From assembly GCA_900769115.1 (NCBI GenBank), contig CAAGFJ010000068.1, positions 1-23,418 on the forward strand: a stretch of 23,418 nt of DNA, in the 5' to 3' direction. Shown here piece after piece: positions 6,934 through 14,692 of the stretch. Source of the stretch: Lachnospiraceae bacterium (GTDB lineage Bacteria; Bacillota; Clostridia; Lachnospirales; Lachnospiraceae). Every line of letters starts with the position of its first letter. The first letter of the stretch is position 1. Under the pieces are notes generated by a model. The model ran no database searches and was not told the DNA's origin. It saw only the letters and a list, made by a program, of their open reading frames with translations. The position numbers and the translations under genes are program-made.

Positions 6934-9297
6934 TTATTGCAGATTGCTCCATAACCGCCGGATCCGTTCCTCTACTGTCTGTAACGTAACCACTTCATAA
7001 TCATCCCACTCTGCCGGAAAGGTATCTACCACCTGTCTTGTCACAAAACGGTCATCCAGTAACAGGATCACACCCTTGTCCTCCATTGTACGGATCACCC
7101 GTCCCGCTGCCTGCTGCACCTTGTTCATACCGGGATACAGATAGGCATATGCAAAGCCTTTTCCTTCCCGCTCCTCAAAATACTTTTGCTGTATCTCCCT
7201 TTCATTGCATACCATAGGCAGCCCGGTTCCGATCACCGCGGCTCCAACCAGTCTTTCTCCAACCAGGTCAATTCCCTCTGAGAAGATGCCTCCTAAAATG
7301 CAAAATCCCAACACTGGATCTTCTCCTGCCGCAAACCGCTCCAGGAATTGCTCTCTTTCCTCTTCGGTCAAGTGTGCGGTCTGTTTCACCACTTCAATAT
7401 CGGATAACAGTCCTAAGTGCATTGCCACATCATAGACATCCTCCAGCATCCTGTAAGACGGGAAAAATGCCATATAATTGCCACGTTTTCCATGTACTAA
7501 AATATCTAAATATCTTGCCATCCGTTCATACTGTGCAGGTCCCCTTGCCTTGTAACGGCTGCTGACATCATTTCCAACGAACAGTCCCCGATGTTCCTTT
7601 GGAAACGGCGAAGGAATATAGATGGCATAATCCTCTTCTTCATTGTGCAACAGCTCCTTATAATACTGAATCGGGAGCATGGTTGCTGAGAAGAACACGG
7701 TCGCATTTCCTTTCTCGATACATTCACTTAGATTATGTGCCGGATGAATACAGTATAACTTCACCATAAAGGACTTATCATTGACCTGTTCCCCATAGAT
7801 CTCATAACTCTCATCGACCAGCTCATAGATATTGATGAATTGATTGATCGTAAAATAGAAGTCAAGGATCTCCTCCTGATGCGGTTTCAACGCTCCAATC
7901 TCCTTGCTCTCTTCTAAGAAAGACTCAAATTGCGCCTGGAGACGTATCAGCTTCACATACAACGATTCCATGTCCTCGATCATTACATAGCCCTTTGCCG
8001 TATCGCATTCCTTCTTAAATGCTAACATCTCTTTATTGCATGCTGCCAGTAACCGCCCGATCTTCGCATGATACGGCAGCAACAGCTTACGCATAGCAAG
8101 GAAGTCCTCCTTATAGATTGCTGCACTGTACATGGAAGATGCACGATCCACTAAGTTATGTGCCTCGTCTACCAAGAAGATATAGCCTCCCTTTGCTCCC
8201 TCGCCAAAATACCGGCGCAGCTTTACCCTTGGATCAAACACATAATTATAATCACAGATAATACCATCGACAAACAGACTGACGTCTAATCCTAACTCAA
8301 ACGGGCAGACCATATGCTTATTCGCATATTGCAGCAGGATATCTCTCGTGATATTATATTCATTCGTCACACAATCATAGATTGCCTTATTGATCCGGTC
8401 ATAATGCCCTTTCGCATACGGACAAGTCTCCGGATCACACGTCATCTCCTCCAACGGACAGATCTTCTCCTTGGCTGTGATCATAACACTCTTAAAATGC
8501 AACCCCTGACCCCTTAGAATCTCTAAGCTGTCTGCTGCAACTCCTCTCGCAATCGTCTTCGCTGTCAGATAGAACAGCTTCTCGCCATAACCATCCCCCA
8601 TTGCTTTCACTGCTGGATATATCGCAGCCATCGTCTTGCCAATTCCCGTTGGTGCCTGTACAAACAGATTCCTTTGATTCTTAATGCTGACATACACCAT
8701 TCCTGCCATATCCTTCTGCCCTGCACGATATGTATATGGAAATGCCAGTTCTTTTAAGGATGCATTACGAAGGGTCCGGTTGTCAACTTCAAACTGCGCC
8801 CATTTGCAGTATGCATCCACCAGCTGTTCAAACCATTCTGAGATCTCTGTAAACGAATATAGCTGCCGGAACCGCCTGATCTCCTCCGTATCGAGATTAC
8901 AGTATGTCATCTGCACGGTGATCTCCTCTAGGGCATGCTCTTTCGCATAGATATAGGCATAGCACATCGCCTGTGCCTGGTGCACAAAAACAGGACATTC
9001 CATATGCTCTAACTTCTTATACACACCCTTGATCTCATCAATCGTCACACCGCTTTCTTCCGTCAGAATCCCATCTGCCCTGCCCTCTATCGTCAGTTCA
9101 AAATCCGGCTTTGCAATTGTAATCGAAAGGGGTACTTCTGCCTCATAGTTAAGTCCCATCTTCCCCTGAATCTTGCGGTGAATCCGGCCGCCCTCTAACA
9201 TTGCGTTCTTCGAGAAGCTGCCGTCGCCACCCGCAATATCTCCACTTCGGAAGATGAACTCCACTAAGCTTCGTACTGAAATGTGCATCTCATACAT
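6934..9297 (-). CDS. PD-(D/E)XK nuclease - XPD/DinG-type iron-sulfur DNA helicase fusion
   Basis: This 787-residue protein joins two modules. Residues 1 to about 170 look like a RecB/Cas4-type nuclease: H40 in GRIHRKI, D75 in GRADG, E88-I-K90 in TIDEIKG, then the Q-rich helix HQAQAMCYAY (106-115). The rest is a superfamily 2 XPD/Rad3/DinG helicase: Walker A APTGIGKT (215-222), four cysteines (C280, C287, C292, C331) placed as the iron-sulfur cluster ligands, VDEAHN (376-381), then GGIFSEGIDLVGERL and QAAGRVIRT near the end. Such helicases unwind DNA 5' to 3' in repair or at R-loops. An AAAGGA site lies 8 bases upstream of the chosen ATG. All catalytic residues appear intact. The biological role is not established. 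Confidence 0.88.
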   Translation of the reverse strand: MYEMHISVRSLVEFIFRSGDIAGGDGSFSKNAMLEGGRIHRKIQGKMGLNYEAEVPLSITIAKPDFELTIEGRADGILTEESGVTIDEIKGVYKKLEHMECPVFVHQAQAMCYAYIYAKEHALEEITVQMTYCNLDTEEIRRFRQLYSFTEISEWFEQLVDAYCKWAQFEVDNRTLRNASLKELAFPYTYRAGQKDMAGMVYVSIKNQRNLFVQAPTGIGKTMAAIYPAVKAMGDGYGEKLFYLTAKTIARGVAADSLEILRGQGLHFKSVMITAKEKICPLEEMTCDPETCPYAKGHYDRINKAIYDCVTNEYNITRDILLQYANKHMVCPFELGLDVSLFVDGIICDYNYVFDPRVKLRRYFGEGAKGGYIFLVDEAHNLVDRASSMYSAAIYKEDFLAMRKLLLPYHAKIGRLLAACNKEMLAFKKECDTAKGYVMIEDMESLYVKLIRLQAQFESFLEESKEIGALKPHQEEILDFYFTINQFINIYELVDESYEIYGEQVNDKSFMVKLYCIHPAHNLSECIEKGNATVFFSATMLPIQYYKELLHNEEEDYAIYIPSPFPKEHRGLFVGNDVSSRYKARGPAQYERMARYLDILVHGKRGNYMAFFPSYRMLEDVYDVAMHLGLLSDIEVVKQTAHLTEEEREQFLERFAAGEDPVLGFCILGGIFSEGIDLVGERLVGAAVIGTGLPMVCNEREIQQKYFEEREGKGFAYAYLYPGMNKVQQAAGRVIRTMEDKGVILLLDDRFVTRQVVDTFPAEWDDYEVVTLQTVEERIRRLWSNLQ

Positions 9298-9399
9298 ATG
9301 TCATGTCCTTTATCTACCCGTCTCTTTTTAAAGAAACGTAACTATCTATATCCTGTCCTAGCACACACCTAATAATGTCTATGCGTCAGTTCAAAATCA

Positions 9400-9957
9400 T
9401 CATTTCAATCCTGAATATACAATTCTGGTTCCGGTTACTTTGGCATTTGCTTCATCCGTTAATAATGCAAGAAGCTTCAAACCAAAATCAATACAGGTTC
9501 CCATACCACGGCTTGTAATAAACTGTCCATCCTGTACAACAGAATCGGTCAGTTTGTTTGCTCCGATCAAACCATCCTCCATACCCGGATAACAGGTTGC
9601 ATTCTTGCCTTCTAATAATCCCATCTCACCATATACTGTCGGTGCGGCACATACGGCTGCAAGATACCTGCCCTCTCCATGATACTGCTCAATCAGACGT
9701 GTTAATCCCGCATGAGCCTTCAGATTCGTTGTACCCGGCATTCCTCCCGGAAGAATCAACATCTCTCCTGTGGTCAGGTCTGTCTCATCAAATAACAGAT
9801 CCGCCCGAATGGTAATTCCATGTGAACCGATCACATCATAATCACCGGTCACGGATACTGTCTTACAATCCACGCCACCACGGCGTAACAGATCAACAAC
9901 GGTTAATGCTTCTACCTCTTCAAATCCTGTTGCAAAAAATAAATATGCTGTCTTCAT
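9400..9957 (-). CDS. DJ-1/PfpI family protein (ThiJ-like)
   Basis: This 185-residue cytoplasmic protein belongs to the DJ-1/PfpI superfamily, DJ-1 subgroup. Members include protein deglycase/glyoxalase-III-like enzymes and oxidative-stress proteins. The nucleophile elbow is AVCAAPTV with Cys103. The supporting glutamate is Glu16 in TGFEEVEAL, matching Glu18 of human DJ-1. LPGGMPGTTNL and SRGMGTCIDFGLKLL are also typical. Length matches the family. AGGAGG sits 8 bases before the ATG. It is transcribed away from the CYTH gene from a shared palindromic promoter region, and the helicase gene follows about 100 bases downstream on the same strand, perhaps by read-through. Confidence 0.92.
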   Translation of the reverse strand: MKTAYLFFATGFEEVEALTVVDLLRRGGVDCKTVSVTGDYDVIGSHGITIRADLLFDETDLTTGEMLILPGGMPGTTNLKAHAGLTRLIEQYHGEGRYLAAVCAAPTVYGEMGLLEGKNATCYPGMEDGLIGANKLTDSVVQDGQFITSRGMGTCIDFGLKLLALLTDEANAKVTGTRIVYSGLK

Positions 9958-9988
9958 ATGCGATTCCTCCTACTTTAATACCATACTA

Positions 9989-10031
9989 AATCTATTATAG
10001 CATAAGCGTTCTTTCAATGCTATAATAGATT
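9989..10031. promoter_or_regulatory. Palindromic divergent promoter of the DJ-1 and CYTH genes
   Basis: Two perfect 15-bp inverted arms (9989-10003 and 10017-10031) flank a 13-base centre. Each arm carries the extended -10 sequence TGCTATAAT, pointing outward: TATAAT at 10021-10026 on the plus strand and at 9994-9999 on the minus strand. Neither has a good -35, as expected for extended -10 promoters. Starts near 10033 (plus) and 9987 (minus) give leaders of about 48 and 30 bases. The symmetry also makes it a candidate operator. Confidence 0.7.
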
Positions 10032-10080
10032 CCGTACAAGACCCTTATATAAAAGAGCGACATACAAGGAGGACATCCAC

Positions 10081-10566
10081 ATGGAAATTGAACGCAAATT
10101 TTTGATAGAAAAAGAAGCCCTGCCGGATCACTTAGAAGAATATCCACACAACCGCTTAGAGCAGGCATACATCATCACCAATCCGGTACTACGTGTCCGC
10201 CAAAAGGACGATCAGTATATCTTAACATATAAAGGGGAAGGGTTAATGGCACGCGAGGAAGTAGAATTTCCACTCCCACAGGAAGCATATGAGAAGCTCC
10301 TTGCCAAAAGCGAAGGAAACATTATAACCAAGACCCGGTATAAGATTCCGGAATCGAACGGTCTTACGATTGAATTAGATATCTTTCATGGAATGTTTGA
10401 GGGATTATTCCTCGCTGAAGTAGAATTTGCTGACGAGCAGTCTGCTCTGTCATATGAGCCGCCGGTATGGTTTGGAAAAGAGGTGACGAATACCTCCACT
10501 TTCCACAACTCTACCTTAAGCCAGATGAATCCAATGGATGCTGCATGCCTTATAGAATCTCTATAG
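10081..10566 (+). CDS. CYTH domain protein (triphosphate tunnel metalloenzyme)
   Basis: The 161-residue protein begins MEIERKF, the ExExK signature of CYTH/triphosphate tunnel enzymes (E2, E4, K6). These hydrolyse or cyclise triphosphorylated substrates (tripolyphosphate, ATP, thiamine triphosphate) in a beta-tunnel lined by charged residues. Further matches are LRVRQKDDQYILTYKG, an acidic-basic strand pair (REEVEFPL), TKTRYKI and the late EVEFADE. A short bacterial form is most often inorganic triphosphatase-like, but the substrate cannot be read from sequence. AGGAGG sits 8 bases before the start. Its stop codon overlaps the stop of the minus-strand gene at 10561. Confidence 0.9.
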   Translation: MEIERKFLIEKEALPDHLEEYPHNRLEQAYIITNPVLRVRQKDDQYILTYKGEGLMAREEVEFPLPQEAYEKLLAKSEGNIITKTRYKIPESNGLTIELDIFHGMFEGLFLAEVEFADEQSALSYEPPVWFGKEVTNTSTFHNSTLSQMNPMDAACLIESL

Positions 10567-11397
10567 GGCGTCCTGCTCCATCTTCATTGTCATAATCGCT
10601 TTATTCATTAAGATCACCGTTACAAGCATATTGAAAGCACTTCCTGTAAGCACCAGTATTGCAGATCCGATGCAATAAGTAACTGCCATGACAATAGAGC
10701 CAAATGCCTGCGCAAATAACGCAATCTTATATACTTTTCCAAATGTAAGATCCAGCATCATGGTCTTAGATAACAAATACATGACAACTGCATAGAAGAC
10801 TGCAGTGAATAGATACTTTACTAACACAAACAGATATACAAACACGTACACGACCACCATCATAATATAGAACATGGTCGATGCATCAGCCAATGTCGTA
10901 TTCGATATCGTAAGATTTTTATAATCTGAGAACTTCTCTTCCTGTACCAGCTTACCGACTCCCGTCACCTCATTATATAGCAATATATTTGACTTACTTA
11001 CAAGGATTGCTTCCACTACATTAGCCGGAATATCCTCCTTGGTAAACTTCTTCTTACTGGTATCCACAAGAACATACACCCCCACAGAATTATCCTGCTT
11101 CTCAATCTTCTCATCTAAAGTAAACTCACCATTCTTCAAAGAAAACTGTGGAATCTGATTCTCGACAATATTCCGGATACCTCCCATTCCTGCCACAGCA
11201 CCCAGTGTTGGAATGGCATATTGGATAAAGGAGATAAGAAAGCTCACAAGTACAAGGAAACCGATTACACTCCCACTTCTTAACCGTAACAGTTTCCCAT
11301 ATTCTCTCGGTGTGAACATTGCTGTGATAAATCGATCTGCCATGCTCATTCTTTCCTGTTCGTTCTGATTGTCCATTTCTGGATTGGTATAGTCCAT
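10561..11397 (-). CDS. DUF1189-like integral membrane protein
   Basis: A 278-residue membrane protein. The polar N-terminus (about 35 residues, containing FTPREYGKLLRLR) is followed by one membrane helix (GSVIGFLVLVSFLISFIQYA). Then comes a roughly 100-residue soluble, probably extracellular, domain with LDEKIEKQ and YVLVDTSKK. Three or four C-terminal helices follow: a long hydrophobic stretch from FYIMMVVVYVF to VVMYLL, ALFAQAFGSIVMAVTYCIG, and NMLVTVILM. The arrangement resembles DUF1189 proteins; I am only moderately sure. The ATG at 11395-11397 is chosen because GGAGG lies 5 bases upstream. The ATG at 11409, directly after the sensor gene's stop, overlaps that site and has no good one of its own. 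It probably shares a transcript with the sensor. Confidence 0.72.
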   Translation of the reverse strand: MDYTNPEMDNQNEQERMSMADRFITAMFTPREYGKLLRLRSGSVIGFLVLVSFLISFIQYAIPTLGAVAGMGGIRNIVENQIPQFSLKNGEFTLDEKIEKQDNSVGVYVLVDTSKKKFTKEDIPANVVEAILVSKSNILLYNEVTGVGKLVQEEKFSDYKNLTISNTTLADASTMFYIMMVVVYVFVYLFVLVKYLFTAVFYAVVMYLLSKTMMLDLTFGKVYKIALFAQAFGSIVMAVTYCIGSAILVLTGSAFNMLVTVILMNKAIMTMKMEQDAL

Positions 11398-11409
11398 AAT
11401 ATCCTCCAT

Positions 11410-13239
11410 CTATTCTTCAAAATCCAGATCCGGGATTGGAAGAATCATTGTAATTACAGTACCCTTTCCCTCTCTGGACACCACTTCTGTCCGGGCACCA
11501 CATCTTGTCTCTAACTGCTCTAATATAACCTTAAGCGATGTCATATGATCCTTCTTGTACCGTCCCGGTTCAAAGCCAACTCCATCATCAATAATCTGGA
11601 TAGCACAACCTTCCTGTCTTTCATACGTGCGAATCACGACATTCCCTTTATCCTGTTTTCCGGCAATTCCATGAACCACCGCATTCTCAACCAACGGTTC
11701 AATACATCGTCTTGGAACCAGAAATTGCTTCACCTTACATTCAACAGTAAATGAAAGATCCGGATTCATCGTCTTTTGCAAAGACAGATACGATAGAATA
11801 TGTTCTAACTCCTCTTCAAACAGAATCATTCTAAACGGCTGTCTCATTGCCTTCAGATTGTCCCGAAAATAAACTGAGATATAGTATAACATCTTCGCAC
11901 TATTTGCGGAACCATTTTTTATTAGATTCTGCAATGTATGAAAAGATGCAAACAACAAATTCGGATTAAATGTTTCCAATAGCTGATCCCTGTCCATTAC
12001 CTGCCGGATATCCTCTCTCCGTTCTTCCCATCCGTTCTGTAATGCCTGCCACAATGCACTAATGAATATGATTCCTTCATACAGAAGAATTCCTACAATC
12101 ATATATACCGGCGTGGTTCCTTCTTGTGCCTGCATCACCTGATGCAGTATTTGCAGCAACATTCCTGATACCAACACACTATTTGCCACCAGCACAATCC
12201 GATTCTCCATCCTCTTATATACACATACTGTAATGAACAGTGCAATTGTACATGCAATAATGATACATCCACACAAACCAGCAGCAAGAATGCGGATCGT
12301 ATCAAAATGAATCAGTGAAAATCCCTGCAAAACTATAACACTAATATAGAAAACACCACACACCAGACTGCCAGCATCCAATAACGCCAGCATCCGTTTC
12401 TTGTATGTCACACTTCGGATCAGCAGCATATGGGTAACTGCAATCATCACAAAATCTGTCAATTCAAGCAGATACCCTGCGGTTCTCCAACACATCACCA
12501 GCTGTACCAGACAACTTTCCAGAAGAAACAATACACCAATTTCCGCGGTTTCCATCACACTATATAATAATGGTCTTTTATTCCGGATCCGGTTATCCGC
12601 AAATCCCCAGACAAAGCTAACACATATCGCTCCAAAGAGAAGTAAGCCACCAATAATCACTGCATAACCATTCTCAAGCCATGCTGATATCAGCACCTGC
12701 GAATAATCGCCTTCATAAATCCCCTGCAACGTAATCTGGTTACGTTCTTTTCCAGTCAACTGAATCTGTAACATCTGCCCCTGATATTGCGGCTCCACAG
12801 CAATCACATGCCTTGCCGGAAGATATCCATCTTTTTCACTGCTCTCGTATAAGATTTTCCCCAGAACTGACACCGTAATCTGTTCCTGTGCCGTGTCAAC
12901 AACAATATACCTTGTATTCTGCCCTAGATCAGCCAGCTTATGTGTCAACGTAACGACATTTTCCTTCTTAACAGCAAACGTTGCCGGCAGATTCACCACC
13001 TGCTGAATCATACCATCTGCCAATTCCCCATTTTCCTTCTGATATTCCTGTAACAGCTTCTCATCCGTTGTCTGATACGTTGCAATCCATCCCTGCGAAT
13101 AATCCGAAAGCCCTGTTATCACCCCATTAATATCCTCCACCGGTTTTTCAAACAAAGCAAAAAAGCAGAGCAGCATAAATGTTGCCCCGCCGAACCCTCC
13201 TAAGAGCATATGAAGCTGTTTCTCTGATAAATGAAACAT
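11410..13239 (-). CDS. LytS/YesM-like sensor with 7TM region, lacking the phospho-accepting histidine
   Basis: A 609-residue membrane sensor. It has one N-terminal helix (about 11-28), an extracellular domain of about 165 residues, then seven membrane helices (about 190-400) in the manner of 7TMR-DISM receptors. The cytoplasmic part matches the His_kinase (LytS/YesM) plus HATPase family. The ATPase half looks complete: N-box LVENAVVHG (Asn519), G1 box DDGVGF (551-556) and GKGTVITMILP. In the dimerisation half, the usual NPHFLFN is NPNLLFA: Asn427 replaces the phosphorylated His. A histidine occurs seven residues later (His434). No response regulator gene is nearby. AAGGAG lies 8 bases before the start. 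It lies 39 bases after the HAD gene and directly before the DUF1189-like gene, so an operon is likely. Confidence 0.85.
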   Translation of the reverse strand: MFHLSEKQLHMLLGGFGGATFMLLCFFALFEKPVEDINGVITGLSDYSQGWIATYQTTDEKLLQEYQKENGELADGMIQQVVNLPATFAVKKENVVTLTHKLADLGQNTRYIVVDTAQEQITVSVLGKILYESSEKDGYLPARHVIAVEPQYQGQMLQIQLTGKERNQITLQGIYEGDYSQVLISAWLENGYAVIIGGLLLFGAICVSFVWGFADNRIRNKRPLLYSVMETAEIGVLFLLESCLVQLVMCWRTAGYLLELTDFVMIAVTHMLLIRSVTYKKRMLALLDAGSLVCGVFYISVIVLQGFSLIHFDTIRILAAGLCGCIIIACTIALFITVCVYKRMENRIVLVANSVLVSGMLLQILHQVMQAQEGTTPVYMIVGILLYEGIIFISALWQALQNGWEERREDIRQVMDRDQLLETFNPNLLFASFHTLQNLIKNGSANSAKMLYYISVYFRDNLKAMRQPFRMILFEEELEHILSYLSLQKTMNPDLSFTVECKVKQFLVPRRCIEPLVENAVVHGIAGKQDKGNVVIRTYERQEGCAIQIIDDGVGFEPGRYKKDHMTSLKVILEQLETRCGARTEVVSREGKGTVITMILPIPDLDFEE

Positions 13240-13278
13240 ACATGCATCTCCTTATTTAACCTTCCATAATCACTACTT

Positions 13279-14070
13279 TTATATCAAATGATAATGCTTC
13301 AGTGCATTCGCAATACCATCCTCGGTCACACCCGTAGTCACATATTCAACCACATCCAGCACTTCCGGCACGGCATTGCCCATACCAACAGAATGTGGCA
13401 CATACCGAAGCATCTCCATATCATTGATCGAATCACCAAATGCATAGCAGTCAGAAAGCGCTGCTCCGAAATATTCCATGACCCGCCGGATTCCGGTTGC
13501 CTTGCTGTGTCCAAGCGGGACTGCTTCTATCACCTGGCTTCCATGCGGAATCAGATTACACACCCCGCCAAACACTTCACGAAATCTTTCTGCATCACTT
13601 TCCGGCATCTGGGAGGTTGTAAACTTATCATAGACAAACTCCGGATCATCAATCGTTCCAATCGGCAATTCGACATTCTTTGAAAAATAATCATAGATAT
13701 ATTCCATGAAACCACCTTCTCCACAATCACCATCTATGAACAACCGGTCTTTTCCCTCAAATACCGTCTGATATCGCATCTCATGTAATATATCAGCATA
13801 CTGTTTACAGGTTTCCTGCGGAATCGCAGTATGAAATAGTTCTTTTCCCCTGTACTCAATATAAGTTCCGCAGCCGCATATCATTCCATCAAAGGCAAAA
13901 GACCGCAGATTGCGGTCAATCGCCGTCTTCACTCTACCTGTATTGATAAAAATCTTGTGGCCATTCGCTTTTGCCTGTAGCAATGCTTCTCTTGTACTCT
14001 CCGGCATACGGTGTTGTTCATCCAGCGTGATCAACGTTCCGTCAATATCAAAAAATAAAAGTGCTGACAT
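13279..14070 (-). CDS. Cof-type HAD-IIB phosphatase downstream of ribH
   Basis: A 263-residue cytoplasmic HAD phosphatase of the Cof/IIB class. Motif I is FFDIDGTLI (nucleophile Asp8), motif II INTGRVKTAI, motif III the lysine in GHSKATGIRRVMEYFG, and motif IV YAFGDSINDMEML; the IIB cap lies between II and III. AAAGGA is 6 bases upstream of the ATG. It follows ribH by 66 bases on the same strand. Bacterial phosphatases that remove the phosphate from 5-amino-6-ribitylamino-uracil phosphate (B. subtilis YcsE, E. coli YbjI and YigB) are HAD enzymes, and YcsE is of this same class. By position this gene is a candidate for that step; a general sugar phosphatase is the alternative. Confidence 0.9.
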   Translation of the reverse strand: MSALLFFDIDGTLITLDEQHRMPESTREALLQAKANGHKIFINTGRVKTAIDRNLRSFAFDGMICGCGTYIEYRGKELFHTAIPQETCKQYADILHEMRYQTVFEGKDRLFIDGDCGEGGFMEYIYDYFSKNVELPIGTIDDPEFVYDKFTTSQMPESDAERFREVFGGVCNLIPHGSQVIEAVPLGHSKATGIRRVMEYFGAALSDCYAFGDSINDMEMLRYVPHSVGMGNAVPEVLDVVEYVTTGVTEDGIANALKHYHLI

Positions 14071-14090
14071 TCGAATTCCTTTCTTTTCCG

Positions 14091-14110
14091 CCTGTCTTGT
14101 TACAGACAGG
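14091..14110 (-). other. Hairpin between ribH and the HAD gene
   Basis: CCTGTCT (14091-14097) and AGACAGG (14104-14110) form a perfect 7-bp stem with a 6-base loop in the ribH-HAD gap. No T-run follows on either strand, so it is not a standard terminator. It may mark mRNA processing or lower expression of the distal genes. Confidence 0.4.
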
Positions 14111-14136
14111 TTCCAATGTTCTATTCTCTGTCCATG

Positions 14137-14598
14137 CTACATCTGCTTCAAGAGATTGACCATTTCGATTGCGCCAAGTGCGCAATCATATCCCTTATTA
14201 CCGGCTTTTGTTCCTGCGCGCTCAATTGCCTGCTCAATATTCTCTGTTGTTACAATACCGAACATAACCGGAATTCCTGTCTGTAACGAAACCTGAGCAA
14301 CACCCTTAGATACCTCATTACATACATAATCATAATGACTGGTTGCACCACGGATCACCGTACCAAGACAGATGACGGCATCATATTTTCCGGACTCTGC
14401 CATCTTCTTTGCAGCAACCGGAATCTCAAATGCACCCGGTACCCAGGCTAAAGTAATATTGTCTTCCGGAATATCATGACGGGTTAATCCATCCATTGCC
14501 CCACCGATCAGCTTTGACACAATAAACTCGTTAAATCTTGCGGCAACAATACCAATCTTCATATCATTTGCAACTAACTTTCCTTCTAATGTGTTCAT
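14137..14598 (-). CDS. ribH: 6,7-dimethyl-8-ribityllumazine synthase
   Basis: RibH condenses 5-amino-6-ribitylamino-uracil with 3,4-dihydroxy-2-butanone 4-phosphate to give lumazine, the penultimate riboflavin step, usually in a large cytoplasmic capsid. The 153-residue length is typical. Key segments are ARFNEFI (20-26, aromatic substrate contact), WVPGAFEIP (52-60), CLGTVIRGATSHYDYV (77-92, with catalytic His88) and GIVTTENIEQA. The start at 14596-14598 has AAGGAG 8 bases upstream; the ATG at 14622 precedes that site. It is the fourth riboflavin gene in transcription order, about 95 bases after ribBA. Confidence 0.96.
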   Translation of the reverse strand: MNTLEGKLVANDMKIGIVAARFNEFIVSKLIGGAMDGLTRHDIPEDNITLAWVPGAFEIPVAAKKMAESGKYDAVICLGTVIRGATSHYDYVCNEVSKGVAQVSLQTGIPVMFGIVTTENIEQAIERAGTKAGNKGYDCALGAIEMVNLLKQM

Positions 14599-14692
14599 CC
14601 TTCTAACTCCTTTTCTATGCATATATTTTATATTGTATTCTATAGATGCAACTACTTCTAGTGCAACATCGTTTCTATACTTCCCTGTATAT

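Noticed and set aside
14091..14110. Hairpin after ribH considered as a terminator
   Set aside because: The stem is perfect, but no T-run follows on either strand, and the HAD gene continues on the same strand.
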